Shown one piece after another: positions 1 through 9,840 of a DNA stretch of 64,000 nt; the stretch's first letter is position 1, and every line of letters begins with the position of its first letter. The position numbers were made by a program, and so were the translations under genes. The stretch covers positions 268,738 through 332,737 of the forward strand of contig JAIHAL010000001.1 of the NCBI GenBank assembly GCA_020054675.1. The letters are read 5' to 3'. This DNA is from Oscillospiraceae bacterium. GTDB lineage: Bacteria > Bacillota > Clostridia > Oscillospirales > Ruminococcaceae. The notes below the pieces were generated by a model. The model saw nothing but the letters and a program-made list of their open reading frames with translations. It had not been told where the DNA came from and did no database searches.

Positions 1-584
1 TTTGCAATGCCTGAAAGCCTTTCAAAATCAATTGCCCTCGGATAAGCGCTTGCACCGGCAACTATAAGTTTTGGCCTATGTTCCTTTGCAAGGGATTCTA
101 CCTTTTCATAATCTATTTTTTCATCCTCGCCAAGCCCATATGGTATGAAATTAAAATATTTTCCGGACATATTTACCGGTGAGCCATGCGTCAAATGTCC
201 GCCATGTGCAAGACTCATTCCCATTACGGTATCGCCGGGATTCAAAAGAGCAAAATAAACAGCCGTATTTGCCTGTGCTCCAGAATGTGCCTGAACATTT
301 GCAAAAGCTGCTCCAAAAAGCTTTTTAGCTCTTTCTATTGCAACAGTTTCAACTATGTCAACAGCTTCGCATCCGCCGTAATACCTTTTGCCCGGATATC
401 CTTCCGCATATTTATTGGTGAGGACGGACCCCATTGCCGCCATTACTGCCGGAGAAACAAGGTTTTCGCTGGCAATAAGCTCAAGGTTTCTCCTTTGTCT
501 TGAAAGCTCCTTGCCCATTGCTTCGCCGACTTCAGGGTCAAACTGAGAAACAAAACCGATTGTATCCATCATATTTCCGTACAT
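1..584 (-). CDS. glyA: Serine hydroxymethyltransferase, N-terminal part (runs off the window)
   Basis: PLP enzyme that interconverts serine and glycine while loading one-carbon units on tetrahydrofolate, in the cytoplasm. The visible 194 codons start [11 protein letters not shown] and include the family motifs [25 protein letters not shown], the SGAQAN segment and the [12 protein letters not shown] segment, all typical of GlyA. The start ATG at 584 has an AGGAG-type ribosome site a few bases upstream. The C-terminal half with the PLP lysine lies beyond the left edge. The gene has its own promoter at 614-642 and follows the tRNA array terminator, so it is a separate transcript. Identification is by recognised motifs and is firm. 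Confidence 0.95.
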   Translation of the reverse strand, partial: MYGNMMDTIGFVSQFDPEVGEAMGKELSRQRRNLELIASENLVSPAVMAAMGSVLTNKYAEGYPGKRYYGGCEAVDIVETVAIERAKKLFGAAFANVQAHSGAQANTAVYFALLNPGDTVMGMSLAHGGHLTHGSPVNMSGKYFNFIPYGLGEDEKIDYEKVESLAKEHRPKLIVAGASAYPRAIDFERLSGIA

Positions 585-613
585 AGCAAAACTCCTCTAT
601 TTTATAATATATA

Positions 614-642
614 ATTATATACTTTTAAGTATTAAATTTCAA
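614..642 (-). promoter_or_regulatory. Sigma-A-type promoter of glyA
   Basis: On the minus strand: -35 TTGAAA (637-642), a 17-bp spacer, and -10 TATAAT (614-619), about 30 bp before the glyA start codon. Confidence 0.7.
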
Positions 643-666
643 CAATAAAATTAAATTTATTCACCC

Positions 667-701
667 AAAAACAAAAACACCGCTGATTTTTTTCAGCGGT
701 G
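667..701 (-). terminator. Intrinsic terminator of the tRNA array
   Basis: A perfect 9-bp stem (CACCGCTGA/TCAGCGGTG, 678-686 with 693-701) with a six-base loop is followed on the minus strand by a T-rich tract. It lies just after tRNA-Cys. Confidence 0.85.
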
Positions 702-707
702 CAAATT

Positions 708-781
708 TGGAGGCGCCACCCGGATTTGAACCGGGGATCAAGGTGTTGCAGACCTATGCCTTACCTCTTGGCTATAGCGCC
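708..781 (-). tRNA. tRNA-Cys (GCA)
   Basis: Cloverleaf read on the minus strand. The anticodon loop carries GCA, the acceptor stem is GGCGCTA/TGGCGCC, and CCA is encoded at 708-710. It is the last gene of a five-tRNA transcript and is followed by a terminator. Confidence 0.95.
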
Positions 782-789
782 TGATAAAT

Positions 790-865
790 TGGAGCGGATT
801 ACGAGGCTCGAACTCGCTACCTCCACCTTGGCAAGGTGGCGCTCTACCAGATGAGCTAAATCCGC
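790..865 (-). tRNA. tRNA-Gly (GCC)
   Basis: The minus strand cloverleaf has a 7-bp acceptor stem GCGGATT/AATCCGC. The anticodon stem CCACC/GGTGG flanks loop TTGCCAA, giving anticodon GCC. The 3' CCA is encoded. Confidence 0.95.
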
Positions 866-875
866 ATTGAAAATT

Positions 876-951
<76 letters not shown>

Positions 952-955
952 AAAA

Positions 956-1032
956 TGGCGACCTGAATGGGGCTCGAACCCACGACCTCCGCCGTGACAG
1001 GGCGGCGTTCTAACCAACTGAACTACCAGGCC
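956..1032 (-). tRNA. tRNA-Asp (GTC)
   Basis: On the minus strand the anticodon stem CCGCC/GGCGG encloses CTGTCAC, giving anticodon GTC. The discriminator base is G, as usual for Asp, and CCA is encoded. Confidence 0.95.
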
Positions 1033-1035
1033 ATA

Positions 1036-1111
1036 TGGTGGGAGTTATAGGGCTCGAACCTATGACCCTCTGCTTGTAAGGCAGATGCTCTCCCAGCTGA
1101 GCTAAACTCCC
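1036..1111 (-). tRNA. tRNA-Val (TAC)
   Basis: On the minus strand the anticodon stem TCTGC/GCAGA encloses CTTACAA, giving anticodon TAC. The acceptor stem is GGGAGTT/AACTCCC and CCA is encoded. It is the first gene of the array, just downstream of the promoter. Confidence 0.95.
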
Positions 1112-1143
1112 GTTTTCATCGCTCTTACCAAGCGACGAAATTT

Positions 1144-1172
1144 ATTATACACTAAACATCAATCTTTGTCAA
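1144..1172 (-). promoter_or_regulatory. Promoter of the tRNA array
   Basis: Minus strand -35 TTGACA (1167-1172), 17-bp spacer, -10 TATAAT (1144-1149). Both hexamers match the sigma-A consensus exactly, as expected for a strong stable-RNA promoter. Confidence 0.85.
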
Positions 1173-1212
1173 GCGTTTTTTGAAAAAAACAAAGCAAAAA
1201 TTATTCTGCCCT

Positions 1213-2010
1213 CTATAGCCCTTTTTCAAAAACAAATTCTTCAATAGCTTTAAGCACTCCACCTTCTTTATTGCTTTTTGCGCGATAATTTCCGTATTGG
1301 AACATATCATCATTTGCATTTTCCATCACAAAGCTGTATTTTGCGCGCTTAAGCAGCTCTATATCATTATAAAAATCCCCAAAAGCCATTGTTTCATCAT
1401 AGGATACACCTAAATTCTCTTGGATTTTTTCAAGTGCCTTTCCCTTGCTTACACCTTTGTTCATTACATCCATCCAATAGCTGCCTGAAATTTGAAGAGC
1501 CAGTTCTTCACCCAAAGCCTCATAAAGCTTTGGAAATGAATTATTTTCAGGTCCTTTAAGGTCGCAGATTGCAATTTTAAAAATATCATCTTTTACATCA
1601 AGCAAATCTTTTTCTATTTTTCTGTTTATATAATATGCTTTTATGTGCTCGTCAAATTCCTCATCCGAACTTAAATGATAAGTACCTTTTACGCCGCAAA
1701 GCAACAGTCTTATGCTTTCCATTCCAGCGCACAAATTTATTATTTCGCGTACTTTTTCCGGGTTGATTATATCAAGGTTTGTTATCCCGCCGTTTATAAC
1801 CACAAACGCCCCGTTATCGCAAATAAAATCAATGCTGTCAGAATGCGGCTTGAAATTTTCATAAAGTGTCACATACGACCGGCCGCTTGCAACGACAAAA
1901 GCCACTCCTTTTTCTTTGAGCTTGTTCAACATTTCAAAGAAGCCTTGCGGAATATTTTTGTCTTCATCAAGCAAAGTTCCGTCCATATCGGTTGCAATAA
2001 GTTTTATCAT
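1213..2010 (-). CDS. Cof-type HAD-IIB phosphatase
   Basis: A 265-residue HAD-superfamily hydrolase, the usual size of the Cof/YidA branch that dephosphorylates sugar phosphates, nucleotides or flavin intermediates. The nucleophile motif DMDGT is at residues 8-12, a VVASGR segment (motif II) lies near residue 40, and the metal-binding GDFYND motif is near residue 210. The start ATG has GGAGG directly upstream. The stop codon of the ABC transporter gene is only about 13 bp upstream, so the two are probably co-transcribed. The substrate cannot be assigned from sequence. Confidence 0.85.
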   Translation of the reverse strand: MIKLIATDMDGTLLDEDKNIPQGFFEMLNKLKEKGVAFVVASGRSYVTLYENFKPHSDSIDFICDNGAFVVINGGITNLDIINPEKVREIINLCAGMESIRLLLCGVKGTYHLSSDEEFDEHIKAYYINRKIEKDLLDVKDDIFKIAICDLKGPENNSFPKLYEALGEELALQISGSYWMDVMNKGVSKGKALEKIQENLGVSYDETMAFGDFYNDIELLKRAKYSFVMENANDDMFQYGNYRAKSNKEGGVLKAIEEFVFEKGL

Positions 2011-2023
2011 AAATCCTCCGTTT

Positions 2024-3790
2024 TTACATCTTTGTACATATATTGTAAAGATTGTAGTATATGCCTTTTCGCTCCATCAAATCAAGATGTGTGCCTTCTT
2101 CCTCTATGCCGTTTTCAGTAAGTACAACTATCTTTGTGGCATTTCGTATTGTAGTCAAACGATGAGCTATTGTAAATGTTGTACGGCCATATGAAAGCTT
2201 TTCAAGCGATTGCTGCACAATCTGTTCGCTTTCATTGTCAAGAGATGAAGTTGCCTCATCCAATATTATTATCGGAGGATTTTTTAAAAACACCCTTGCA
2301 ATGCTTATGCGCTGCTTTTGTCCCCCGGAAAGTTTTACTCCTCTCTCACCGACATATGTATCATATCCCTCCGGAAATTGACTGATAAATTCATCGGCAC
2401 CGGCAAGTTTTGCTGCATTGATTACTTCTTCCCTTGAAGCATTTGGTTTTCCGTATTTTATATTTTCATATATTGTCCCGGAAAACAAATATACATCCTG
2501 TGCCACAACGCCTATGTTTTCCCTAAGGGATTTTAAAGTGTAAATTCTTGAATCCTTGTTGTCAATAAGGATTCTTCCCGATGTCGGTTCATAAAAACGT
2601 GGAATAAGGCTGCAAAGCGTGGATTTGCCGCTTCCGGACGGCCCTACTATGGCAATGTTGTCCCCAGGCCTTGCATGGAGCATTATATCCTTTAAAACTT
2701 TTACATTGCCATCTGAATATCCAAAGCTCACATGCTCAAATTTTATATCACCAATCACATTTTTAAGTTCAATAGCTCCCCTTTTGTCAACAATATCCGG
2801 AATTTCGTCCATAATTTCGCAAAATCTCTCTATTCCGGTCATTCCCCGCTGGAATTGCTCGGCAAATTCAACTATTCTCCTTATTGAAGCCAAAAGAGTG
2901 GTTACATAAAGCAAATATGCAACCAAATCCCCTGGAGTAAGCTTTTGCTCAATCATAAGCAAAGCTCCGAAAACAACCACAAGAATATACATAATCCCGT
3001 CAAAAACCCTTGTGGTTGTCTGGAATCCAGCCATGTATCTGTAAGCCATTTTTTTGATTCTCAAAAAATCAAGGTTGCCCTCATTGAATTTTTCTTTTTC
3101 AATTTCCTCGTTTGCAAAAGATTTTACAACGCGTATTCCAAGCAGGCTGTCCTCAACCTGAGAATTTATTTCGCCGACTTTATTTCTGGATTCCTTAAAA
3201 GCTGCCCGCATCTTTCTGTTAAAGCTCATTGAAAAAATAAGCATAAACGGAAGCACGGCAAAAATAATTAAAGTCAGTTTTACATTCATTGAAAGAAGTA
3301 TGCAAAAAGACATTACAATTTTTATTCCGGCAATAAAAAATTCTTCAGGACAATGATGGGCAAATTCGGTAACCTCAAACAAATCATTTGTGATTCTGCT
3401 CATTATCTGCCCTATTTTTGTATTGTCATAAAAAGAAAAGGATAATTTTTGAAGATGGTCAAACAAATCCCTTCTCATATCCGTTTCTATTTTTGCTCCC
3501 ATAACGTGGCCTACATTTGCCATAAAATAATTTGCCGCCGCATCAATTAGTCTTAATGCAATATAAAGGCCGCCAAGCTTAAAAATCATCTGGAAAGTTA
3601 ATGAACTTAAATCATTTATACCTGTATTGGTTATATATCTGACTATCAGAGGCAATACAAGCTCGCAAACAGTAGTAAGCGCGGCGCAAAACAAATCAAA
3701 AACCAAGACGTGCCTATACTTTTTAAAATAAGGTGCAAATCTTGATATAAGCTCCGAATTTTTCATTGTTCTTGGATTTTTATTGTTCAT
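2024..3790 (-). CDS. ABC-type multidrug/lipid exporter half-transporter
   Basis: A 588-residue fused transporter. The N-terminal half has about six membrane segments (roughly residues 25-310) of the exporter type. The C-terminal ATPase has Walker A GPSGSGKST (383-391), signature LSGGQ (487-491), Walker B IIILDEA (507-513) and switch histidine H543. The length matches MsbA/BmrA-like half-transporters that work as homodimers or heterodimers. No partner subunit is adjacent, so a homodimer is the simplest reading. It has its own promoter and is followed closely by the HAD phosphatase gene. The substrate is unknown. Confidence 0.9.
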   Translation of the reverse strand: MNNKNPRTMKNSELISRFAPYFKKYRHVLVFDLFCAALTTVCELVLPLIVRYITNTGINDLSSLTFQMIFKLGGLYIALRLIDAAANYFMANVGHVMGAKIETDMRRDLFDHLQKLSFSFYDNTKIGQIMSRITNDLFEVTEFAHHCPEEFFIAGIKIVMSFCILLSMNVKLTLIIFAVLPFMLIFSMSFNRKMRAAFKESRNKVGEINSQVEDSLLGIRVVKSFANEEIEKEKFNEGNLDFLRIKKMAYRYMAGFQTTTRVFDGIMYILVVVFGALLMIEQKLTPGDLVAYLLYVTTLLASIRRIVEFAEQFQRGMTGIERFCEIMDEIPDIVDKRGAIELKNVIGDIKFEHVSFGYSDGNVKVLKDIMLHARPGDNIAIVGPSGSGKSTLCSLIPRFYEPTSGRILIDNKDSRIYTLKSLRENIGVVAQDVYLFSGTIYENIKYGKPNASREEVINAAKLAGADEFISQFPEGYDTYVGERGVKLSGGQKQRISIARVFLKNPPIIILDEATSSLDNESEQIVQQSLEKLSYGRTTFTIAHRLTTIRNATKIVVLTENGIEEEGTHLDLMERKGIYYNLYNICTKM

Positions 3791-3849
3791 CTAAATATAC
3801 CGTCCCTTTTTTATGTTAATACAGCGCAATGCTGTTCTCATACATTATT

Positions 3850-3878
3850 ATGATAAAATTCTTTTTATAATTTGTCAA
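3850..3878 (-). promoter_or_regulatory. Promoter of the ABC exporter-HAD operon
   Basis: Minus strand -35 TTGACA (3873-3878), 17-bp spacer, -10 TATCAT (3850-3855), about 60 bp before the exporter start. Confidence 0.7.
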
Positions 3879-3957
3879 TAACATAAAAGAAAAAAACAAT
3901 AAATGTGCAAAATCAACAAATAAATCAAATAATTAAAAAATTAAAAGTCAAAAATGC

Positions 3958-3992
3958 AAAAACGTGCGAACCGCCAAGCAGTCCGCACGCAT
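3958..3992 (-). terminator. Terminator after lysA
   Basis: The hairpin with outer stem CGTGCG/CGCACG and a partly paired interior is followed on the minus strand by TTTTTGCATTTTT. It directly follows the lysA stop codon. Confidence 0.75.
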
Positions 3993-3994
3993 AA

Positions 3995-5293
3995 TCACAA
4001 ATCATTTCTTATTAAATCATCAAGAGTTTCTCTTTTTACAATTACTTTTGAATTGCCTTTGCTTACCATAACTACCGGCGGCTTGGCAATCCTGTTATAA
4101 TTGGAGGACATTGAATAATTATAAGCCCCCGTTGCCAAAACTGCGATTATATCTCCCGGTTCTGCCTTTTGCAAAGGAATATTCTCACCTATAAGGTCTC
4201 CACTTTCACAGCATTTCCCTGCAATTGTAACGACAGTATCCTTTGGGTCCGAAGCTTTATTTGCCAAAACAGCCTCATATTGTGAACGGTAAAGAGCATA
4301 CCGCGGATTATCGCACATTCCTCCGTCAACTGAAACATAAGTGCGCACTCCGGGAATTTCTTTTACCGCTCCAACGGTATAAAGGGTTATTCCGGCAGCT
4401 CCAACAATTGAACGCCCCGGTTCTATCATTACAAACGGCTGAGGAATATCAAGTTCCTTGCAGGATTGCTTTATGACCTTGGATACCCTTTCCATATAAG
4501 CTTCATAAGGCGCAGGGTCATGTTCTGAAAGATATTTTATGCCAAATCCTCCGCCCAGATTTAATTCAGAAATGCTATATGAAAGTTCATTGCTTATTTT
4601 TGCCATAAACTCAAGCATTACCTTTGCCGCAAGTTCAAAAGGCTCAATGTCAAAAATTTGGGAGCCTATATGGCAATGAAGCCCTTTTAATATAACATTT
4701 TCAAGTGATATGGCATATTTTACAGCTTCAAAGGCTTCCCCTGTTTCAAGTGCCAAGCCGAATTTGCTGTCTATTTGCCCTGTTTTTATAAAATCATGGG
4801 TATGGGCATCGATTCCCGGCTTTACCCTAAGCATAATATTAGCTTTTTTGCGAAGTTTGGAAGAAAGATTTTCAAGCCTTTCAAGCTCGCTGAAATTATC
4901 TACCACTATTCTTCCTACTCCATGAGAAAGAGCAAGGGTGATTTCATCATCGGTTTTATTATTGCCGTGAAAACATATCTTTGCGGCAGGAAAACCAACG
5001 CTTAAAGCCGTAAAAAGCTCCCCGCCGGAAACAACGTCAAGGCCCATGTCCTCTTCTTTCATAATCCTGCATATTTCCTTGCAGCAAAAAGCTTTGCTTG
5101 CATAGCAAACAAGTCCGTTTTTATCATAAAATTTTTCAATTGACGATTTAAAATTCCTGCAATTTTCCCTTATAAGAGCTTCATCCATTACATAAACCGG
5201 AGTGGCGTATTCTTTTGCAAGCTTTACGCAATCAACTCCGCCTATTGTAAGATGCCCATCTTCATTTACACCAAGATTTTTTGACAAAAACAT
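3995..5293 (-). CDS. lysA: Diaminopimelate decarboxylase
   Basis: PLP-dependent last step of lysine synthesis, meso-diaminopimelate to L-lysine plus CO2. Fold-III decarboxylase features are visible: the CYASKAF segment with the PLP lysine (residue 67 from the chosen start), HCHIGSQ, GGGFGIKY, EPGRSIVG and the CESGD segment that completes the partner subunit's active site. I start at the ATG at 5293 (MFLSKN), which has GGGAG at good spacing and matches the way family proteins begin. An in-frame ATG 15 bases earlier is possible. It follows engB by a short gap and ends the lon-engB-lysA transcript at the 3958-3992 hairpin. Confidence 0.95.
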   Translation of the reverse strand: MFLSKNLGVNEDGHLTIGGVDCVKLAKEYATPVYVMDEALIRENCRNFKSSIEKFYDKNGLVCYASKAFCCKEICRIMKEEDMGLDVVSGGELFTALSVGFPAAKICFHGNNKTDDEITLALSHGVGRIVVDNFSELERLENLSSKLRKKANIMLRVKPGIDAHTHDFIKTGQIDSKFGLALETGEAFEAVKYAISLENVILKGLHCHIGSQIFDIEPFELAAKVMLEFMAKISNELSYSISELNLGGGFGIKYLSEHDPAPYEAYMERVSKVIKQSCKELDIPQPFVMIEPGRSIVGAAGITLYTVGAVKEIPGVRTYVSVDGGMCDNPRYALYRSQYEAVLANKASDPKDTVVTIAGKCCESGDLIGENIPLQKAEPGDIIAVLATGAYNYSMSSNYNRIAKPPVVMVSKGNSKVIVKRETLDDLIRNDL

Positions 5294-5325
5294 TTGCTTC
5301 TCTCCCATACTTCCCCAAGCTATGT

Positions 5326-5913
5326 TTAATCCTCATTTGAAACTTCCTCAATTATTCTGCGAAGCTCATAAACGCCCTCACCTGTCACTGAAGAAAATTC
5401 TATCATTTTAATTTGCTCCGAATACGGTATCTCTTTTTTAAAATTTTCAAGCCTCTCACGTCTTGCAGAAGACGAAAGCTTGTCGGCTTTTGTTAAAACC
5501 ACAATAAACGGCATCTGGTTTTGAATAAGAAAATCAATCATAAGCAAATCATCTTCCGTCGGGGGATGCCTCATATCAATAAGCTGAAGGACAAGCGCTA
5601 TGTTCCTTTCCGACATAAGGTAACCGTCTATCAGTTCCGACCAGCGTTTTTTTTCAGTCTTTGATACCTTTGCATAACCATATCCGGGAAGGTCGACAAA
5701 GTAAATCCCGTCAACACTAAAAAAATTTATGGTTGCAGTTTTTCCCGGAACTGATGAAACCCGCGCCAAAGACTTTCTGTTTAAAATTTTATTTATTAAA
5801 GATGACTTGCCAACATTTGACCTCCCGGCAAAGGCTATTTCAAGCCTTTGCTGAGGAGGTATCTGAGAAAAATTCCCGTATGAAGCGGCAAATTCAGCCT
5901 TGTTGAAATTCAT
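5326..5913 (-). CDS. engB: Ribosome biogenesis GTP-binding protein EngB (YsxC/YihA)
   Basis: Essential GTPase for assembly of the large ribosomal subunit. The 195 residues carry G1 GRSNVGKSS (30-38), a G2 region around TATINFF, G3 DLPGYG (74-79), G4 TKAD near residue 141 and a G5-like SSVTG. Length and motif order are typical of EngB. It follows lon by about 11 bp, an arrangement conserved in many Firmicutes, and is probably co-transcribed with it. Confidence 0.95.
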   Translation of the reverse strand: MNFNKAEFAASYGNFSQIPPQQRLEIAFAGRSNVGKSSLINKILNRKSLARVSSVPGKTATINFFSVDGIYFVDLPGYGYAKVSKTEKKRWSELIDGYLMSERNIALVLQLIDMRHPPTEDDLLMIDFLIQNQMPFIVVLTKADKLSSSARRERLENFKKEIPYSEQIKMIEFSSVTGEGVYELRRIIEEVSNED

Positions 5914-5924
5914 AAAAAACCTCT

Positions 5925-8336
5925 TTACGAATGTATTTGTATTCCCTGTCTTTCATCCGGCGGAATTGAAAGTATCATTTCCTTTGAATTTTCATTTTTA
6001 TCAAAGGCAAGAGCCGTATCAAGCACTTCGGAAAGATTTTCTGCACATACAAAATTTATGCTTGATTTTACCGTATCGTCAACTTCTTCAAGGTCGGCCT
6101 TATTAAGTTTTGGAATAATCACTGTTTTTATTCCTGCCTTATAAGCAGCCATGGTTTTTTCTTTAAGCCCGCCTATCGGCAAAACTTTTCCGTGAAGTGT
6201 GATTTCTCCCGTCATTGCAACATCTTTTCTAACAGGAATTCCCGAAAGCGCTGAAACCAATGAAGTTACAAGCGTCACGCCTGCGGATGGTCCGTCTTTT
6301 GGCACTGCACCCTCGGGAGCATGTATATGGATATCCTTTTCCTTATAAAAATCTTTGTTTATTGAATATTTATCAGCAACCGAACGCACATAGCTTACTG
6401 CTATCTTTGCACTTTCCTTCATGACTTCGCCAAGGCTTCCGGTAAGTTCAATGCTTCCCTTTCCGTCAAGTATTAAAACTTCAAGCGGCATTAAAACTCC
6501 GCCTACGGATGTCCATGCAAGGCCGTTTGCTATTCCGACTTCGTTTTTATCGCTTAAAAGGTCAGGAAGATATTTTTTAGGGCCAAGATATTTTTCTATG
6601 TTTTCAGCGGTAAAAATAACTTTCTTTTTATTTTCTTCAACTATTTCCTTTGCGGCCTTTCTGCAAAGAGAAGAAACCTCACGTTCAAGATTTCTCACAC
6701 CGGCTTCTTTTGTGTAGCCGTCAATAAGTTCATAAATGCAATCGTCGGTAATTTTTACATTTGAAGCTTTAAGCCCGTTTTTCTTAATTTGTTTTGGAAT
6801 CAAATGCTCCTTGGCAATATGAAATTTTTCTTCCCTTGTATAGCTGTTAAGTTCAATTACTTCCATTCTGTCAAGAAGCGGAGGGTCTATGGTTTGAGTT
6901 GTGTTTGCAGTCGTTACAAACATTACTTTGCTCAAATCAAAAGGCACTTCTATGTAATGGTCACGGAACTCAACATTTTGCTCGCTGTCAAGCACTTCAA
7001 GCATTGCCGACGATGGGTCGCCGCGGAAGTCATTTCCCATTTTGTCTATCTCATCAAGCAATATAAGCGGATTATTTGTGCCGGCAGTTTTTAAAGCCGT
7101 TATAATTCTTCCGGGCATCGAGCCTATATAAGTTTTTCTATGGCCTCTTATATCGGATTCATCCTTTATTCCGCCAAGCGAAATCCTTGCGTATTTTCTG
7201 CCGAGAGATTTTGCAATAGACCTTCCTATTGAGGTTTTTCCGACACCGGGAGGTCCCACAAGGCAAATGATTTGTCCCTTTATATCAGGTGAAAGTTCCC
7301 TTACAGCAATGGTTTCAAGAATTCTTTCCTTTACCTTTTTAAGTCCGTAATGGTCCTTATCAAGAATAGCCTTTGCTTTTTTTATGTCTGCGCGTTCTTT
7401 TGAGGATGTATTCCATGGCAATTCAAGGCAGGTATCAAGATAATTCCTTATTACAAAAGCCTCCTGTGAAGCAGGCGACATTTTTAAAAGCCTTTCCGCC
7501 TCTTTTATAAGCTTTGATGAAACTTCTTCCGGAAGCTTTAATGCTTCTATTCTTTCAATGTAATTATATGCTTCATCCTGCAAAGTATCGTCTTCGCCAA
7601 GCTGGCTGGAAATAGCTTTAAGCTGTTCTCTCAAATAATAATCTCTTTGACCCTTATCAATCTGTTCCCTTACTTGTTCCTGTATCTGACGTTCGATTGC
7701 AAGTATTTCAACCTCACGGGAAAGCATTGCCACCAAAAGGCTAAGCTTTGATACGATATTCGGCGATTCAAGAAGCTGCTGTTTGTCTTCTGCCTGCATT
7801 GCAACATTAAAAACAATGTTTTCAAAAAGCTTATACGGATCATCCTGATTCATTATAGATGATATAAGCTCCTTAGGCATTTTAGGCATATTGTAGCAAT
7901 ACTGCTCAAAAATATCCTTTATGGATCTCATCAGTGCCGTAACTTCAACTTCGTCAATTTTTGCTTTTGCATAAGCCGGAAGTTTCTTTACTTCCGCAAT
8001 AAAATAAGGGTCCTGTGAAACAATATCAACAAGCTTTGCCTTGTAAAGTCCTTCAACAAGAACTCTTGTGACATTGTCCGGTGTTCTCAAAACCTGACGT
8101 ATTTCAGAAACCACGCCAACCGAATATAAATCCTTTTTTTCCGGATTATCAACCGAAATATCCTTTTGCGTTACAAGAAATATTTTTCTATCCGTCGAAA
8201 GGGCTGCCTTTAAAGCTTCGTTTGATTTTTCCCTCGCGACGTCAAAATGCATTACAATATTCGGAAAAACAACAAGTCCGCGCATTGCAAGAGCCGGCAT
8301 CATGTTGTTTTGTGTAACTTTTATCTTTTCGCTCAT
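5925..8336 (-). CDS. lon: ATP-dependent protease Lon
   Basis: AAA+ serine protease that removes misfolded and regulatory proteins in the cytoplasm. About 803 residues from ATG 8336, which has AGGA at good spacing; a TTG six bases earlier is less likely. Order: N-terminal substrate domain (about 15-205), coiled coil, AAA+ module with Walker A GPPGVGKT (361-368) and Walker B LILLDEID, then the S16 peptidase with the PKDGPSAG motif (catalytic Ser684) and GGLKEK (catalytic Lys727). All catalytic residues are present. It has its own sigma-A promoter, and no CIRCE-like element is visible there. Confidence 0.97.
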   Translation of the reverse strand: MSEKIKVTQNNMMPALAMRGLVVFPNIVMHFDVAREKSNEALKAALSTDRKIFLVTQKDISVDNPEKKDLYSVGVVSEIRQVLRTPDNVTRVLVEGLYKAKLVDIVSQDPYFIAEVKKLPAYAKAKIDEVEVTALMRSIKDIFEQYCYNMPKMPKELISSIMNQDDPYKLFENIVFNVAMQAEDKQQLLESPNIVSKLSLLVAMLSREVEILAIERQIQEQVREQIDKGQRDYYLREQLKAISSQLGEDDTLQDEAYNYIERIEALKLPEEVSSKLIKEAERLLKMSPASQEAFVIRNYLDTCLELPWNTSSKERADIKKAKAILDKDHYGLKKVKERILETIAVRELSPDIKGQIICLVGPPGVGKTSIGRSIAKSLGRKYARISLGGIKDESDIRGHRKTYIGSMPGRIITALKTAGTNNPLILLDEIDKMGNDFRGDPSSAMLEVLDSEQNVEFRDHYIEVPFDLSKVMFVTTANTTQTIDPPLLDRMEVIELNSYTREEKFHIAKEHLIPKQIKKNGLKASNVKITDDCIYELIDGYTKEAGVRNLEREVSSLCRKAAKEIVEENKKKVIFTAENIEKYLGPKKYLPDLLSDKNEVGIANGLAWTSVGGVLMPLEVLILDGKGSIELTGSLGEVMKESAKIAVSYVRSVADKYSINKDFYKEKDIHIHAPEGAVPKDGPSAGVTLVTSLVSALSGIPVRKDVAMTGEITLHGKVLPIGGLKEKTMAAYKAGIKTVIIPKLNKADLEEVDDTVKSSINFVCAENLSEVLDTALAFDKNENSKEMILSIPPDERQGIQIHS

Positions 8337-8436
8337 TTTCAATCCTTCCTTTCCATTTGGAAATTAAAAGCGTTAAAACATAAATATATAAAAATTAACA
8401 AATAATCAAACCTTGCCTTATATACCATGCAACTCT

Positions 8437-8465
8437 ATTATAAAATAAAAACGTAAATAATGCAA
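8437..8465 (-). promoter_or_regulatory. Promoter of lon-engB-lysA
   Basis: Minus strand -35 TTGCAT (8460-8465), 17-bp spacer, -10 TATAAT (8437-8442), about 100 bp before the lon start. No inverted repeat of the HrcA type is seen around it. Confidence 0.65.
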
Positions 8466-8499
8466 GAAACATTTTTGAGCAATTTTAATGGATATAAAA

Positions 8500-8527
8500 A
8501 ACCTCCTAAGAAAATCTTAAGAGGTTT
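8500..8527 (-). terminator. Terminator after clpX
   Basis: The stem AACCTC-TAAG/CTTA-GAGGTT with an AT loop is followed on the minus strand by TTTTTTATAT. It closes the tig-clpP-clpX transcript and separates it from lon. Confidence 0.8.
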
Positions 8528-8535
8528 TAAAAAAA

Positions 8536-9828
8536 TTACGCAAAATTTTGCTGTTTTTTTACAGTTTTCTTCTTACCGCGTTCAATAATCGGTGGAGCAT
8601 TTTCCAAAACACATTCTTTATTTACGATGATTTTATTTACATCGCTTTCAGAAGGAGCTGTAAACATAACGTTCATCAAAATTCCCTCAACTATTGCGCG
8701 CAATCCTCTTGCTCCAGTTTTTTGAGCAATGGTCTTTTTAGCTATTTCTCTCAAAGCATCCTCTTCGATAACAAGTTCGATTCCGTCATACTCAAAAAGC
8801 TTTGCATATTGCTTTGTAAGAGCATTTTTAGGCTCAACAAGTATTTTTACAAGAGCATCCTCATCAAGCTCATCAAGAACGGTTATAATCGGAAGACGGC
8901 CTATAAGCTCCGGAAGCATTCCAAACTTAACCAAATCCTGCGGGATAACCTTTCTGAATATGTTATCCTTTTCGTGGCCCTTTGATTTAAGTTCGGAGCC
9001 AAAGCCAAGGCTTGAAGAATCAGTGCGCTTTTTTATTGCATTTTCAAGTCCGTCAAATGCTCCGCCGCAAATAAAGAGGATGTTTTTTGTATCTATCTGG
9101 ATAAATTCCTGATTAGGATGCTTCCTTCCTCCCTGCGGGGGAACATTGGAAACCGTGCCTTCAATAATTTTTAAAAGCGCCTGCTGAACGCCTTCGCCGC
9201 TTACATCCCTTGTTATTGAAGTATTTTCGGATTTCCTTGCTATCTTGTCAATTTCATCAATGTAAATTATACCACGCTGTGCAGCTTCAATATTGTAATC
9301 AGCGGCTTGAATAAGCCTTAAAAGCACATTTTCAACATCGTCGCCGACATATCCGGCCTCAGTAAGCGTTGTTGCATCTGCAATGGCAAAAGGCACATCA
9401 AGAATTTTAGCAAGAGTCTGCGCAAGATAAGTTTTTCCCACGCCGGTAGGACCCAAAAGAAGAACATTGCTTTTTTGGATTTCCACTTCACTGTCAGATT
9501 CGGATTGGCTAAGAATTCTTTTGTAATGATTATAAACCGAAACCGAAAGCGAAATTTTAGCGCTTTCCTGTCCGATTACATATTCATCAAGTATCGCCTT
9601 TATTTCAGCAGGCTTAATAAGCTTAAACTGTGAGGAAGCGCCTGTACGCTGTCTTTTCCTTGAAGTACTGTTGACGTAAGAAATCGGGTCGTTTTTTATC
9701 AGCAATTCATAGCAATAAATTACGCATTCATCGCAAATATTTGCAGTACCCGCCGAAAAAAGATTCCTTACCTTGCTTTCGCTTTTGCCGCAAAAGCTGC
9801 ATCTTTTATATTCATTATCCACAGCCAT
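8536..9828 (-). CDS. clpX: ATP-dependent Clp protease ATP-binding subunit ClpX
   Basis: AAA+ unfoldase that feeds substrates to ClpP. The N-terminal C4 zinc-binding domain uses Cys10, Cys13, Cys32 and Cys35. Walker A GPTGVGKT is at 126-133, Walker [10 protein letters not shown] near 195, and an IGRLP segment resembling the ClpP-contact loop (IGF motif) is present. The 430 residues match the family. The gene begins 12 bp after clpP, so the two products are made from one message, in the tig-clpP-clpX order common in Firmicutes and many other bacteria. Confidence 0.97.
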   Translation of the reverse strand: MAVDNEYKRCSFCGKSESKVRNLFSAGTANICDECVIYCYELLIKNDPISYVNSTSRKRQRTGASSQFKLIKPAEIKAILDEYVIGQESAKISLSVSVYNHYKRILSQSESDSEVEIQKSNVLLLGPTGVGKTYLAQTLAKILDVPFAIADATTLTEAGYVGDDVENVLLRLIQAADYNIEAAQRGIIYIDEIDKIARKSENTSITRDVSGEGVQQALLKIIEGTVSNVPPQGGRKHPNQEFIQIDTKNILFICGGAFDGLENAIKKRTDSSSLGFGSELKSKGHEKDNIFRKVIPQDLVKFGMLPELIGRLPIITVLDELDEDALVKILVEPKNALTKQYAKLFEYDGIELVIEEDALREIAKKTIAQKTGARGLRAIVEGILMNVMFTAPSESDVNKIIVNKECVLENAPPIIERGKKKTVKKQQNFA

Positions 9829-9840
9829 TGAACACCATTC